Part shown: one piece after another, positions 1-8,114 of the stretch | How positions within the stretch are numbered: position 1 is the first letter of the stretch | How the letters are laid out: the number at the start of each line of letters is the position of its first letter | NCBI RefSeq assembly: GCF_011752975.1 | Contig: NZ_VWWP01000007.1 | Location: forward strand, 270,984-334,983 | Length of the DNA: 64,000 bases | Source: Chryseobacterium sp. Tr-659 | GTDB taxonomy: Bacteria; Bacteroidota; Bacteroidia; Flavobacteriales; Weeksellaceae | Direction of reading: 5' to 3' | Position numbers and translations under genes: made by a program | Notes under the pieces: generated by a model | Databases searched by the model: none | What the model saw: only the letters and a program-made list of their open reading frames with translations | What the model was told of the DNA's origin: nothing

Positions 1-394
1 TGATTTCTTTCTTAATAGTAGTTAAATACCAAAAAAAATTTGGTAATTATTATGATGTCAAATCGAAAGAAATTATATCCTACATGTCTGGATGTTTAGG
101 TTTTGAAAGAACAAAGATAGTTATTTTCAGAATATCTTAATGTTAAGATCAAAAAACCTCAGTGCGTTCTGGTTGATGATGGATGGATGGTATTTTTTTA
201 TCAGTATTTCAAACACCGGAATTTTCTTATGATTCATAAATTTCACTTTTTTAAAGCTATGGCTTCTTAAATCGTTAAAAAAATAAACTTATTCTGATTT
301 AAACAGACTTCACTTTCCAATAAAATTCCCACTTTTTGCAATCATCAAACTTTCAAACTGATAAAAACAGGAAAGTATTTTAATCAAAAATCCG
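1..394. other. Non-coding left edge
   Basis: No open reading frame with coding character is visible on either strand. The stretch holds a short inverted repeat at 134-149 (7-bp arms, 2-nt spacer) and, on the minus strand at 112-119, a TATCTTTG sequence that matches the Bacteroidetes -7 element. A promoter there would read out of the left edge of the window, but no start codon with an extended frame follows it inside the window. Confidence 0.5.
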
Positions 395-402
395 TAACTT
401 TG
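395..402 (+). promoter_or_regulatory. -7 promoter element of hpt
   Basis: TAACTTTG matches TAnnTTTG, the Bacteroidetes -7 consensus. It lies 18 bp before the ATG at 421. This shows that the in-frame TTG at 400 is part of the promoter and not a start codon. Confidence 0.65.
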
Positions 403-420
403 CCTCCTACTAAAAATTTT

Positions 421-975
421 ATGGAAAGCATTAGAGTTCACGACAAAAATTTCGTTCCTTATCTGGAGGATGCCGAAATTCAGGAAATTGTAAAAGAGAC
501 AGCGTTAAGAATTTATGAAGATTACAAGGATGAAGTTCCTGTTTTCATTGGCGTTTTAAATGGAGTAATCATGTTCTTCTCCGATCTTTTAAAATATTAC
601 CCGGGTGAATGCGAAATTGCCTTCATTCAAATGAGTTCTTATGTAGGAACTGAATCTACGGGAATCGTTTATCAGAAAATGGAACTTACCAAAGATGTGA
701 AAGACCGTCATATTATCCTTGTAGAAGATATTGTTGATACAGGAAACACCGTGGAAAGTCTTTTCAAATACTTTAAGGAAACCCAACGTCCTAAATCTGT
801 AAAACTGGCAAGTTTCTTACTGAAGCCTGAGATTTACAAGAAAGATTTCAAGCTGGATTATATCGGAAAGGAAATTCCAAACAAGTTTGTTCTTGGATAT
901 GGACTGGATTATGATGAATTGGGAAGAAACCTGCCTAATTTATACCAGTTGGAAGACGGACAAATCAACCATTAA
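421..975 (+). CDS. hpt: Hypoxanthine phosphoribosyltransferase
   Basis: A 184-residue type I phosphoribosyltransferase, expected to convert hypoxanthine (and often guanine) plus PRPP into IMP/GMP in cytosolic purine salvage. The PRPP-binding loop VEDIVDTGNT is visible at residues 101-110, and the length is normal for the family. The frame is open back to a TTG at 400, but that codon lies inside a clear -7 element, so the ATG at 421 is chosen. It is followed after 118 bp by adk on the same strand, an arrangement that suits co-transcription of nucleotide-metabolism genes. Confidence 0.93.
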   Translation: MESIRVHDKNFVPYLEDAEIQEIVKETALRIYEDYKDEVPVFIGVLNGVIMFFSDLLKYYPGECEIAFIQMSSYVGTESTGIVYQKMELTKDVKDRHIILVEDIVDTGNTVESLFKYFKETQRPKSVKLASFLLKPEIYKKDFKLDYIGKEIPNKFVLGYGLDYDELGRNLPNLYQLEDGQINH

Positions 976-1093
976 ACGCTGTTGGCTATTAGCTGATAGC
1001 TTTTAGCTTAAAAAGTAAAATAAAGAAATAAATTTAATAATAACTAAAAAAAGCTGAAAGCAAAATGCCATTTGCCAAAAGCGAATCAACATT

Positions 1094-1672
1094 ATGATAA
1101 ACATTGTTCTGTTCGGCCCTCCAGGAAGTGGAAAAGGAACACAAGCTCAGAATCTAATCGAAAAATTCAATTTAAAACAGGTTTCAACGGGTGATCTTTT
1201 CAGATATAACATGAAAAACGACACTGAACTTGGAAAACTGGCTAAGTCTTACATCGATAAGGGAGAATTGGTTCCGGATCAGGTAACAACAGATATGCTG
1301 ATTGACGAGATCAGAAAACCAACCGATACCAACGGTTTTATTTTTGACGGATATCCAAGAACTACTGCTCAGACAGAGGCATTGGAGAAAATCGTGAAAG
1401 AAGAGCTGAATGACAAGATTGATATCTGTCTTGCTTTGGTGGTAGAGGATAAAATTTTGGTTGAAAGACTTTTGAAAAGAGGTGAAACCAGCGGAAGATC
1501 AGACGACAGCAATGTAGAGATCATCGAAAACAGAATTAAAGAATATTATACTAAAACAGCAGAAGTAGCCGAGCTTTATAAGCAACAGGGGAAATATGTA
1601 GAGGTAAACGGTGTTGGAGAAATTGATGAGATTTCCCAAAAGCTTTTCGCTGAGGTAGAGAAAATTAAATAA
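1094..1672 (+). CDS. adk: Adenylate kinase
   Basis: A 192-residue adenylate kinase that interconverts ATP + AMP and 2 ADP in the cytosol. The P-loop GPPGSGKGTQ is at residues 8-17, the NMP-binding segment FDGYPRT follows at about 82-88, and the C-terminal half carries the GRSDD arginine motif. The LID is the short type without zinc-binding cysteines, as the 192-residue length suggests. It sits between hpt and obg on the same strand. The upstream spacer contains degenerate AGCT-rich repeats rather than a recognisable promoter. Confidence 0.95.
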   Translation: MINIVLFGPPGSGKGTQAQNLIEKFNLKQVSTGDLFRYNMKNDTELGKLAKSYIDKGELVPDQVTTDMLIDEIRKPTDTNGFIFDGYPRTTAQTEALEKIVKEELNDKIDICLALVVEDKILVERLLKRGETSGRSDDSNVEIIENRIKEYYTKTAEVAELYKQQGKYVEVNGVGEIDEISQKLFAEVEKIK

Positions 1673-1736
1673 TCGAGATTCGGGATACGGGATTTATATT
1701 TTCGTCCCGTAGCTCGCAACTCGTAACAAATACTAT

Positions 1737-2720
1737 ATGTCTAACTTTGTAGATTACGTAAAGATCCATTGTAAAAGCGGACACGGAGGTGCTGGTTCTG
1801 CCCACCTTCGCCGTGAGAAGTATATTCCTAAAGGTGGTCCTGACGGTGGCGACGGAGGTCGCGGAGGTCACGTCATTATGAGAGGAAATGCAAATGAATG
1901 GACTTTACTTCCGCTTCGATACACCCGCCATATAAAAGCTGAGCGTGGTGAAAATGGAGCAAAAAACCAACTTACCGGTGCTGACGGTTCTGATATTTAT
2001 ATTGATGTTCCTATCGGGACTATCGCTAAAAATGAAGAAGGAGAAATTATCGGTGAAATCCTTGAAGACAAACAGGAAATCGTTTTGATGGAAGGTGGAA
2101 AAGGAGGAAAAGGAAACGAACATTTCAAATCTTCTACCAATCAGACTCCAAGATATGCCCAACCTGGTATGGATGGCCAGGAAGGCTATGTTGTTTTCGA
2201 ACTTAAAATTTTGGCCGATGTAGGATTAGTTGGGTTTCCCAATGCCGGAAAATCTACACTTTTAGCTTCTGTTTCTGCAGCAAAGCCAAAAATTGCAAAC
2301 TATGCTTTTACTACACTAACTCCTAACCTTGGGATTGTAGATTACAGAAATTACAAATCTTTTGTAATGGCTGATATTCCGGGGATTATTGAAGGAGCAG
2401 CTGAAGGAAAAGGCCTGGGACACAGATTCCTGAGACATATTGAGAGAAACTCTATTCTTTTATTTTTAATTCCGGCAGATTCTGAAGATCACTTCCAGGA
2501 GTTTAAAATTCTGGAAAATGAATTAAAGGAATACAATCCTGAACTTCTGGATAAAGACTTTATTATTTCCATTTCAAAATCCGACCTTCTGGATGATGAA
2601 CTGAAAAAAGAGATCGCAGCAGAATTTCCGGAAAACAAACAGCCCTTATTCTTCTCGGGTGTTACCGGAGAAGGTCTTATGGAGCTGAAAGATGCGATCT
2701 GGAAACAATTGCATGGATAA
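1737..2720 (+). CDS. obg: GTPase Obg/CgtA
   Basis: A 327-residue Obg-family GTPase associated with late 50S ribosome assembly and stress control. The N-terminal glycine-rich Obg fold (about residues 1-158, with GHGGAGSAHLRREKY and GGDGGRGG) precedes the G domain, whose G1 motif GFPNAGKS is at residues 166-173 and whose G3 is DIPGIIEGA. The variable C-terminal OCT domain of Firmicutes Obg is absent. It is 64 bp downstream of adk and is followed by a strong terminator. Confidence 0.95.
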   Translation: MSNFVDYVKIHCKSGHGGAGSAHLRREKYIPKGGPDGGDGGRGGHVIMRGNANEWTLLPLRYTRHIKAERGENGAKNQLTGADGSDIYIDVPIGTIAKNEEGEIIGEILEDKQEIVLMEGGKGGKGNEHFKSSTNQTPRYAQPGMDGQEGYVVFELKILADVGLVGFPNAGKSTLLASVSAAKPKIANYAFTTLTPNLGIVDYRNYKSFVMADIPGIIEGAAEGKGLGHRFLRHIERNSILLFLIPADSEDHFQEFKILENELKEYNPELLDKDFIISISKSDLLDDELKKEIAAEFPENKQPLFFSGVTGEGLMELKDAIWKQLHG

Positions 2721-2757
2721 GAAACCGGTTTAAAATTCGAGATCAGATTAAAGATAT

Positions 2758-2790
2758 AAAAAAGAGAAGCAACAACGCTTCTCTTTTTTT
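2758..2790 (+). terminator. Rho-independent terminator after obg
   Basis: A 13-bp stem (AAAAAAGAGAAGC with its complement), a 6-nt AACAAC loop and a following T run, 38 bp after the obg stop. It closes the hpt-adk-obg group. Confidence 0.85.
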
Positions 2791-2863
2791 ATATTTACAA
2801 TCGTTAGCTGTTTCAGTCCTTTATATTGGAACAATTATTGAAAGATTTACCCAAATATAAGCT

Positions 2864-3352
2864 ATGAAATATCTACTAGGCCTTTGTGCATTTATATTAT
2901 TGTTTTCCTGCGCACCACAGAAATCAAATTCAAAATATTCTAAAATTGAATATGAAGCCACTCCTTGTTTTGGGTTCTGCCCTGTTTTTAAAATGACCAT
3001 TAATCCGGACAGAACAGCAGTATTTGAAGCAGAACATTTTAATTTTAATGACAAACCTTCAAAAGATGAATTTTCAAAACCACGCGAAGGGACATTCAAA
3101 GGAACCCTCAAAGAAGAGGATTACAACAAACTTATCGTTTTAATGGATAGATTGGACATCAAAAATCTGAATGATAAATATGGAGAACACAATATTAGTG
3201 ATCTTCCGACCTCTTATTTAAGAATCAAATTTGCTGACGGCACTTCAAAAAATGTGGAAGATTACGGAAAACGAGGAAGTGAAAAACTTTCTGAGGTATA
3301 TCAGTTCTTTGAAAACCTTAGAAAGAATCAGCAATGGACGAAGGTGAAATAG
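2864..3352 (+). CDS. DUF6438-type lipoprotein
   Basis: A 162-residue secreted lipoprotein. The signal peptide ends in the lipobox LLFSC (Cys16), so it should be anchored in a membrane facing the periplasm or surface. The body carries YEATPCFGFCPVFKMTI at about 30-46, the PCFGxCP pattern I associate with DUF6438, a family of unknown function. The two cysteines of that motif could form a disulphide. No operon partner: obg ends at a terminator upstream, and a bidirectional terminator follows. The function is not known. Confidence 0.75.
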   Translation: MKYLLGLCAFILLFSCAPQKSNSKYSKIEYEATPCFGFCPVFKMTINPDRTAVFEAEHFNFNDKPSKDEFSKPREGTFKGTLKEEDYNKLIVLMDRLDIKNLNDKYGEHNISDLPTSYLRIKFADGTSKNVEDYGKRGSEKLSEVYQFFENLRKNQQWTKVK

Positions 3353-3401
3353 AATTTATATACTTCTAAACATTTCTAAAATACCGTAGACTAAAAATAC
3401 A

Positions 3402-3434
3402 AAAAGGGTAATGTTCAATAACAAAACCCTTTTT
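3402..3434. terminator. Bidirectional terminator
   Basis: Inverted repeat AAAAAGGGT ... ACCCTTTTT around a 15-nt loop, with A runs and T runs on both sides. It lies between two convergent lipoprotein genes and can serve both. Confidence 0.65.
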
Positions 3435-3549
3435 AGAATACCATGACTGACATGGCTCATTGGATAAACATTCCATATTATACCAAGTAACTAAATTATC
3501 TTCTCCAGTTACAAATCCGGTATTGGTATCATAGGAAAGATTATTTTCA

Positions 3550-3897
3550 TTATTGGTTCATCTCCAATCTGATCTTATCATGATCCGTTTCAGATGCTTT
3601 ATCTATGATTAACAAAAGTTCGTCTTCGGTATAATTTTCTTTGGGTGAACTCAACAATTCCTGTTTTAGATTATTAAGTCTTTTTACTGCTACGTCTGTA
3701 TATTCCTTAGGAACATCTTTCAGCATTGTTTTCTTATTGAGACTGTTCAGCTTTGCCAGCACCATCCTTTTAGAAATTTCTTTAATACTCATAGTTTTAT
3801 TTGAAGACTCATTCAAATCTTCATCCCTCGAACATGAGTTTAATGTTAATGCAAAAGCAAAAATAAAACATAATCTTAATAGTTTTTTTTTCATCAT
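3550..3897 (-). CDS. Small lipoprotein, possibly frameshifted at the 3' end
   Basis: A 115-residue protein with a lipoprotein signal peptide (lipobox LNSC, Cys22) and a lysine-rich helical body; I do not recognise the family. After the stop codon a second frame stays open toward the terminator at 3402 and reads like protein (NNLSYDTNTGFVTGEDN, then a segment with two cysteines and several aromatics). Joining the frames needs a single-base shift near 3553, so the gene may be a truncated or recently frameshifted copy of a longer lipoprotein. The alternative is that the second frame is chance. Confidence 0.55.
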   Translation of the reverse strand: MMKKKLLRLCFIFAFALTLNSCSRDEDLNESSNKTMSIKEISKRMVLAKLNSLNKKTMLKDVPKEYTDVAVKRLNNLKQELLSSPKENYTEDELLLIIDKASETDHDKIRLEMNQ

Positions 3898-4223
3898 TTC
3901 TAATATTTATATTTTTAAATTAAACTGTGTTTTTAAAAAGAGAATAATTTTTTCCGAAAGGTATGACGAAAATACATTGGGGCAATTGGCATTAATATTT
4001 ATTAATGCGTTAAATAAGATCATATAAATGAAAGAATTACTATGAATAAAAGATTTTACAAATAGTTGAGAGTGATGTATCCTTATCCTAATCCGGCAAA
4101 ATAATATATTGCATTACATAATTTTCGAAAAAATTAAATAATGGAAAGCATCAATATTATTATTTAAAAAGGGTACGGGAATCAGAGAATCTTCAGCCCA
4201 TCATATCTTAATTTTTTTTAAAC

Positions 4224-4231
4224 TACCTTTG
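4224..4231 (+). promoter_or_regulatory. -7 promoter element of the RhlE-type helicase
   Basis: TACCTTTG matches TAnnTTTG and lies 57 bp before the TTG start at 4289, leaving a leader of about 50 nt. Confidence 0.55.
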
Positions 4232-4288
4232 CAGAATGTAATTCTTTCAGACTGAAGGAATTTTTATTTAAATTTTAAAATAATTCAT

Positions 4289-5596
4289 TTGAATTTTACA
4301 GACTTAAACTTAATAGAACCTATTGCAAAAGCAATCCAGGAGCAGGGATACACGACTCCGACTCCTATTCAGGAAAGATCTATTCCTGATATATTAGAAG
4401 GCAGAGACTTTTTAGGCTGTGCCCAGACCGGAACAGGAAAAACAGCTGCTTTTTCTATCCCCATTCTACAGAATTTATCTAAAAATAAAATCCCCAATAA
4501 ACATATAAAAGCATTAATCCTGACTCCAACCAGAGAACTTGCGATTCAGATTGAAGAAAACATTAATGCCTATGGTAAATATCTTCCTCTAAAACAACTT
4601 GTTATTTTCGGAGGAGTAAAACAGGGTAACCAGGAAGCTGCACTGAAAAAAGGGGTAGACATTCTTGTCGCAACACCAGGAAGACTACTTGACTTCATTG
4701 CTCAGGGGATTATCAGTTTAAAAAACCTGGAAATCTTTGTTCTTGACGAAGCAGACAGAATGCTTGATATGGGTTTTGTACATGATGTTAAAAGGATCAT
4801 TAAACTTTTACCACAAAGAAGACAGACCTTATTCTTCTCAGCAACAATGCCGGGAGAGATTCAAAAACTGGCTAATTCTATCCTGAACAATCCTGTAAAG
4901 GTAGAAGTGACACCCGTTTCTTCTACGGCCGATACCATTAAGCAATCCGTTTATTTTGTAGAAAAAGAAAACAAGCTGAATTTGTTATCTCATATTCTGC
5001 AAAATGATATTTCAGATTCGGTGCTGGTTTTTGCAAGAACAAAGCACGGAGCTGATAAAATTGCAAGAAAACTTCAGAAAGATGAAATTTCTGCAGAAGC
5101 TATTCATGGGAATAAATCTCAGAATGCTAGACAAAATGCTTTGAACAATTTTAAATCCGGAAAAACAAGAGTTCTTGTCGCTACTGATATTGCTGCAAGA
5201 GGGATTGATATTGATGAATTGAAATTCGTTATCAACTTTGAACTTTCTGATGTTTCTGAAACTTATGTACACAGAATCGGAAGAACGGGAAGAGCCGGAG
5301 CGGAAGGAACTTCTATCTCTTTTGTAGACGGGCTTGATCTTTTGAACTTAAAGAACACGGAAAAACTGATCGGGAAGAAAATTCCGATAATCAAAGACCA
5401 CCCGTTCCATACGGATGATCTTGTTGCCCAAAAAAGGGATTCTAATAACAAACCTGTAGCTGCAGGTGGTGGAAAACCTAAAACAGCGAGCAACGGTAAT
5501 AATTCAAGATCGAATAACAACCGTAAAAAGCCTGCTGCAGGCGCTTCGGTAGGATTTAAGAAACCTAAGAACAAAAATTTCACAAGAAAGAAATAA
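4289..5596 (+). CDS. DEAD-box RNA helicase, RhlE type
   Basis: A 435-residue ATP-dependent RNA helicase, likely acting on structured mRNA or rRNA. The Q motif is at about 21-28, the Walker A AQTGTGKT at 45-52, DEAD at 153-156, SAT near 185 and the HRIGRTGR motif VI near 328-335. The last ~45 residues are a basic Asn/Lys/Gly-rich tail typical of RhlE-like proteins. The start is the TTG at 4289, since the protein then begins MNFTDLNL as the family usually does and no ATG is close. A monocistronic unit with its own promoter and terminator. Confidence 0.92.
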   Translation: MNFTDLNLIEPIAKAIQEQGYTTPTPIQERSIPDILEGRDFLGCAQTGTGKTAAFSIPILQNLSKNKIPNKHIKALILTPTRELAIQIEENINAYGKYLPLKQLVIFGGVKQGNQEAALKKGVDILVATPGRLLDFIAQGIISLKNLEIFVLDEADRMLDMGFVHDVKRIIKLLPQRRQTLFFSATMPGEIQKLANSILNNPVKVEVTPVSSTADTIKQSVYFVEKENKLNLLSHILQNDISDSVLVFARTKHGADKIARKLQKDEISAEAIHGNKSQNARQNALNNFKSGKTRVLVATDIAARGIDIDELKFVINFELSDVSETYVHRIGRTGRAGAEGTSISFVDGLDLLNLKNTEKLIGKKIPIIKDHPFHTDDLVAQKRDSNNKPVAAGGGKPKTASNGNNSRSNNNRKKPAAGASVGFKKPKNKNFTRKK

Positions 5597-5601
5597 AAAA
5601 C

Positions 5602-5631
5602 AAACCCCTTTTCAACGTTGAAAAGGGGTTT
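5602..5631 (+). terminator. Terminator after the RhlE-type helicase
   Basis: A perfect 30-nt palindrome (15-bp arms, AAACCCCTTTTCAAC and complement) followed by T-rich sequence, 6 bp after the stop codon. Confidence 0.85.
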
Positions 5632-5796
5632 TTATTTATCCTAAAATTACAATTTTATTGCTTAAGCTAACTGAGTTCGGGATAAGAACCGGAAGTTTTA
5701 ATAGAGAGTTGGGAGGCTCGGAGCTGTAAGAGGAAAGCTATTGAGGTATAATATTAACAGTAACCTCCATCTTCTCTCATCAAGCTTCCAGGCGTT

Positions 5797-6558
5797 TTAC
5801 TTAAAAATATTTTTTGCATTCTCTGTCGTAATGCGGTCTATCTCTGAGAAATCTTTTCCATAGATATTTACCAGCTTTCCGGCTACCAGGTCAAGATAAG
5901 AACTTTCATTTCTTTTTCCTCTGTGCGGAACCGGTGCCAGATAAGGAGAGTCCGTTTCCAGGACAATTTTATCCAAAGGAATTTCATGAAGAAACTGATC
6001 TATTTTCCCATTTTTAAAGGTTACAACTCCACCAATTCCTAAAATAAAATTCAGATCGACGGCATGTTTCGCCTGTTCAAGATTTCCTGAAAAACAATGA
6101 AAGATTCCTCTCAATTTCGGGTGTTTTTTTCTTTCTAAAACCTCGAATGTCTCATCAAAGCTTTCTCTGGTATGAATAACGATTGGAAGATCTTTTTCGA
6201 CAGCCCAATCAATCTGTTGTTCAAAAGCTTTCACCTGGATATCCAATGTGGTTTTATCCCAATATAAATCAATTCCGATCTCTCCGATCGCAGGGAAATG
6301 TCTCTGATCGAGATAATTCTTAACAATTTTAAGTTCTTGTTCCCATGATTCAGGTTTTACATAACAAGGATGCAACCCCATCATTGAGAAAATCTGTCCC
6401 GGATATTCTGTTTCCAGCTTCAGCATTTTCTCATGAGATTCTGAATCAATAGCAGGAAGATAGAATTCTGTAATCCCTTTATCTAAAGCTCTTTGAATAG
6501 CTTCATTCCTGTCCTCATCGAACTCCTCTGCATATAAATGTGTATGTGTATCAATCAT
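5797..6558 (-). CDS. TatD-family metal-dependent hydrolase
   Basis: A 253-residue TatD-type TIM-barrel hydrolase; the family includes Mg-dependent DNases with 3'-5' exonuclease activity. The metal ligands HTH are at residues 5-7 and the later motifs GEIGIDLYW, IVIHTRES, FHCFSG and ETDSPYLAP are all present. It is the last gene of a leftward set GSCFA-DUF4269-TatD, starting 3 bp after the DUF4269 stop, so translation is probably coupled. The cellular substrate cannot be read from the sequence. Confidence 0.92.
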   Translation of the reverse strand: MIDTHTHLYAEEFDEDRNEAIQRALDKGITEFYLPAIDSESHEKMLKLETEYPGQIFSMMGLHPCYVKPESWEQELKIVKNYLDQRHFPAIGEIGIDLYWDKTTLDIQVKAFEQQIDWAVEKDLPIVIHTRESFDETFEVLERKKHPKLRGIFHCFSGNLEQAKHAVDLNFILGIGGVVTFKNGKIDQFLHEIPLDKIVLETDSPYLAPVPHRGKRNESSYLDLVAGKLVNIYGKDFSEIDRITTENAKNIFK

Positions 6559-6561
6559 TTT

Positions 6562-7089
6562 CTATAATTTCAACAGATCTTCGTAAGGATTTTCAAGACC
6601 CAGCAGTATGCCAAATGCCGGCTCTGTCTTTATTCCCTGTTGTTTCAGATCTATTATTTTTTGTTTAAAATCTTCTCCTTTTTCTTGTAATATTTTGTAT
6701 TCAGCAATCATATGAAGATAGGCATTCTGCTGTATCGTAGGCTTATTCTGTCCGAAAATTTCAATAGGAAATTCTTCCAGCATAAAGTTTAAGGTAATAC
6801 ATTTTTCACCGTTTACTATGGGATATTCCACTTGAACGTCTACATCGTAAGGAATAAGTCTGCTCAACATTAAAACATCCAGAAAGTCTTCTTCAAATCT
6901 TAAATCGACCTCCAGAATAATATCCAGATCACTGTCTTCTATATCAATTTCGATAGGAACTGTACCCGCTAAAATAGGTGAATAACCATCTAATTTTTCA
7001 AAAACATAATACTTTGTCAGAACTTCATAAGCCCTTCTCTGTCTTTCATTTCCGCCTTTTAAATAGTCAATCCCGGTAAAATCCATCAT
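6562..7089 (-). CDS. DUF4269 nucleotidyltransferase-like protein
   Basis: A 175-residue DUF4269 protein. The segment LAGTVPIEIDIEDSDLDIIL at about 41-60 resembles a GT/S...DxD nucleotidyltransferase-fold site, but the activity is unproven. The start codon overlaps the upstream GSCFA stop as TAATG, and TatD follows 3 bp downstream, so the three genes form one tightly packed operon. Confidence 0.8.
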   Translation of the reverse strand: MMDFTGIDYLKGGNERQRRAYEVLTKYYVFEKLDGYSPILAGTVPIEIDIEDSDLDIILEVDLRFEEDFLDVLMLSRLIPYDVDVQVEYPIVNGEKCITLNFMLEEFPIEIFGQNKPTIQQNAYLHMIAEYKILQEKGEDFKQKIIDLKQQGIKTEPAFGILLGLENPYEDLLKL

Positions 7090-8039
7090 TAAAATATCTT
7101 ATGTTTTACCTTTAGCCGCTGATTTTCAATTCTCTGATCTAATTTTTCTCTGAATTCAATAAATTTCGGATCTTTTTTATCATTGGTCTTGTGCTCCAAC
7201 GCCTTGACAATTTTGAAATTCTCTGTAATGAAATTCTGTGTTTCACCTGAAAAATAGGCATTCCCGAATTTTTCAAAAATATAGCCCACCGCCTGTGTGC
7301 TGGGATGAATCATATCTTCTTTGTAAAAACGATAATCTCTCAGATCATCCATTAAAATTTCATAGACCGGCAGATAATGACAGTTTTCAAACATTGAAAT
7401 AGATTCATGAATGGCCGTAATCAGTTTGGATTTACTCAACTGATTTTCCACCATCCCATCTTTGGTATGACGTACAGGAGAAACAGTAAACAAAATCTGT
7501 ACACCTTCTTTGCAAATATCTTTGAGATCCAGAATAGTCTGATAAATAGCGGTCGTTAGTTCCTGATGTGAGAGCAGTCTCTTCTCAAAAAACTTCTGCG
7601 GAATTTTATGACAATTGGCTACCAGTTTTTTCTTTGGCAGAAATTCATAGATAAATGAGGAGCCGTAAGTAATGATAATCCAATCGGCTTCCTGAAGAAA
7701 AGCATTACCATTTTCGATGGCCTGATTAATCTTATCTAAGGTCTGGTGAATGTATCGTGTGTCAAAGCTTGTATGATGGTCCAGGGAAATATATTCCTCG
7801 TTATAAGTAATTAATTCTTCTTCTGCATAAAAATCTGAATCATGAAGCCTTTTAACCTCATTATTAATAGAAAAAGGATTAAAAATAGTACCAAACGGGT
7901 TATTGAGTGTCTGAAGCTGCCCGTCTTTCAGCAAATCTGTCATTTCAGAAGCAAAACATGATCCTATTGAAAATATTTTATCTTCAATCTCAATCTTCTT
8001 CTCTGATGCGGGGATGTCAACTTCGGTTCTGAATTTCAT
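7089..8039 (-). CDS. GSCFA-domain protein
   Basis: A 316-residue GSCFA family protein. The name-giving motif GSCFA is at residues 26-30, and an SGNH-hydrolase-like layout is suggested by a late DMIHPSTQAVGY segment that supplies Asp and His. Family members are probable esterases or acyl transferases of unknown substrate. No signal peptide is seen. It heads the GSCFA-DUF4269-TatD operon; the stop overlaps the next start by one base. Confidence 0.85.
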   Translation of the reverse strand: MKFRTEVDIPASEKKIEIEDKIFSIGSCFASEMTDLLKDGQLQTLNNPFGTIFNPFSINNEVKRLHDSDFYAEEELITYNEEYISLDHHTSFDTRYIHQTLDKINQAIENGNAFLQEADWIIITYGSSFIYEFLPKKKLVANCHKIPQKFFEKRLLSHQELTTAIYQTILDLKDICKEGVQILFTVSPVRHTKDGMVENQLSKSKLITAIHESISMFENCHYLPVYEILMDDLRDYRFYKEDMIHPSTQAVGYIFEKFGNAYFSGETQNFITENFKIVKALEHKTNDKKDPKFIEFREKLDQRIENQRLKVKHKIF

Positions 8040-8066
8040 TGTACAGGTATTAGGTTACAGGAAACA

Positions 8067-8097
8067 GGCGGCAGGTAAATTGCTGCTACCTGCCGCC
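8067..8097. repeat. GC-rich hairpin in a degenerate short repeat
   Basis: Perfect 11-bp inverted repeat GGCGGCAGGTA ... TACCTGCCGCC with a 9-nt loop, embedded in a run of ACAGG/TTAGG-like short units from 8042. It lacks a clear T run. It lies between polyprenyl synthase and the GSCFA operon and may attenuate read-through on the minus strand. Confidence 0.55.
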
Positions 8098-8114
8098 TTC
8101 CTCTGTTACCTATA

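Noticed and set aside
400..420. TTG start extending hpt by seven residues
   Set aside because: The TTG is part of the TAACTTTG -7 element, so it cannot be in the transcript; the ATG at 421 is used.
3641..4027. 128-codon plus-strand ORF
   Set aside because: It is antisense to a lipoprotein gene with a clear signal peptide and lipobox, and its own sequence has no recognisable features.
5263..5583. 106-codon minus-strand ORF
   Set aside because: Antisense shadow of the repetitive basic tail of the RhlE-type helicase.
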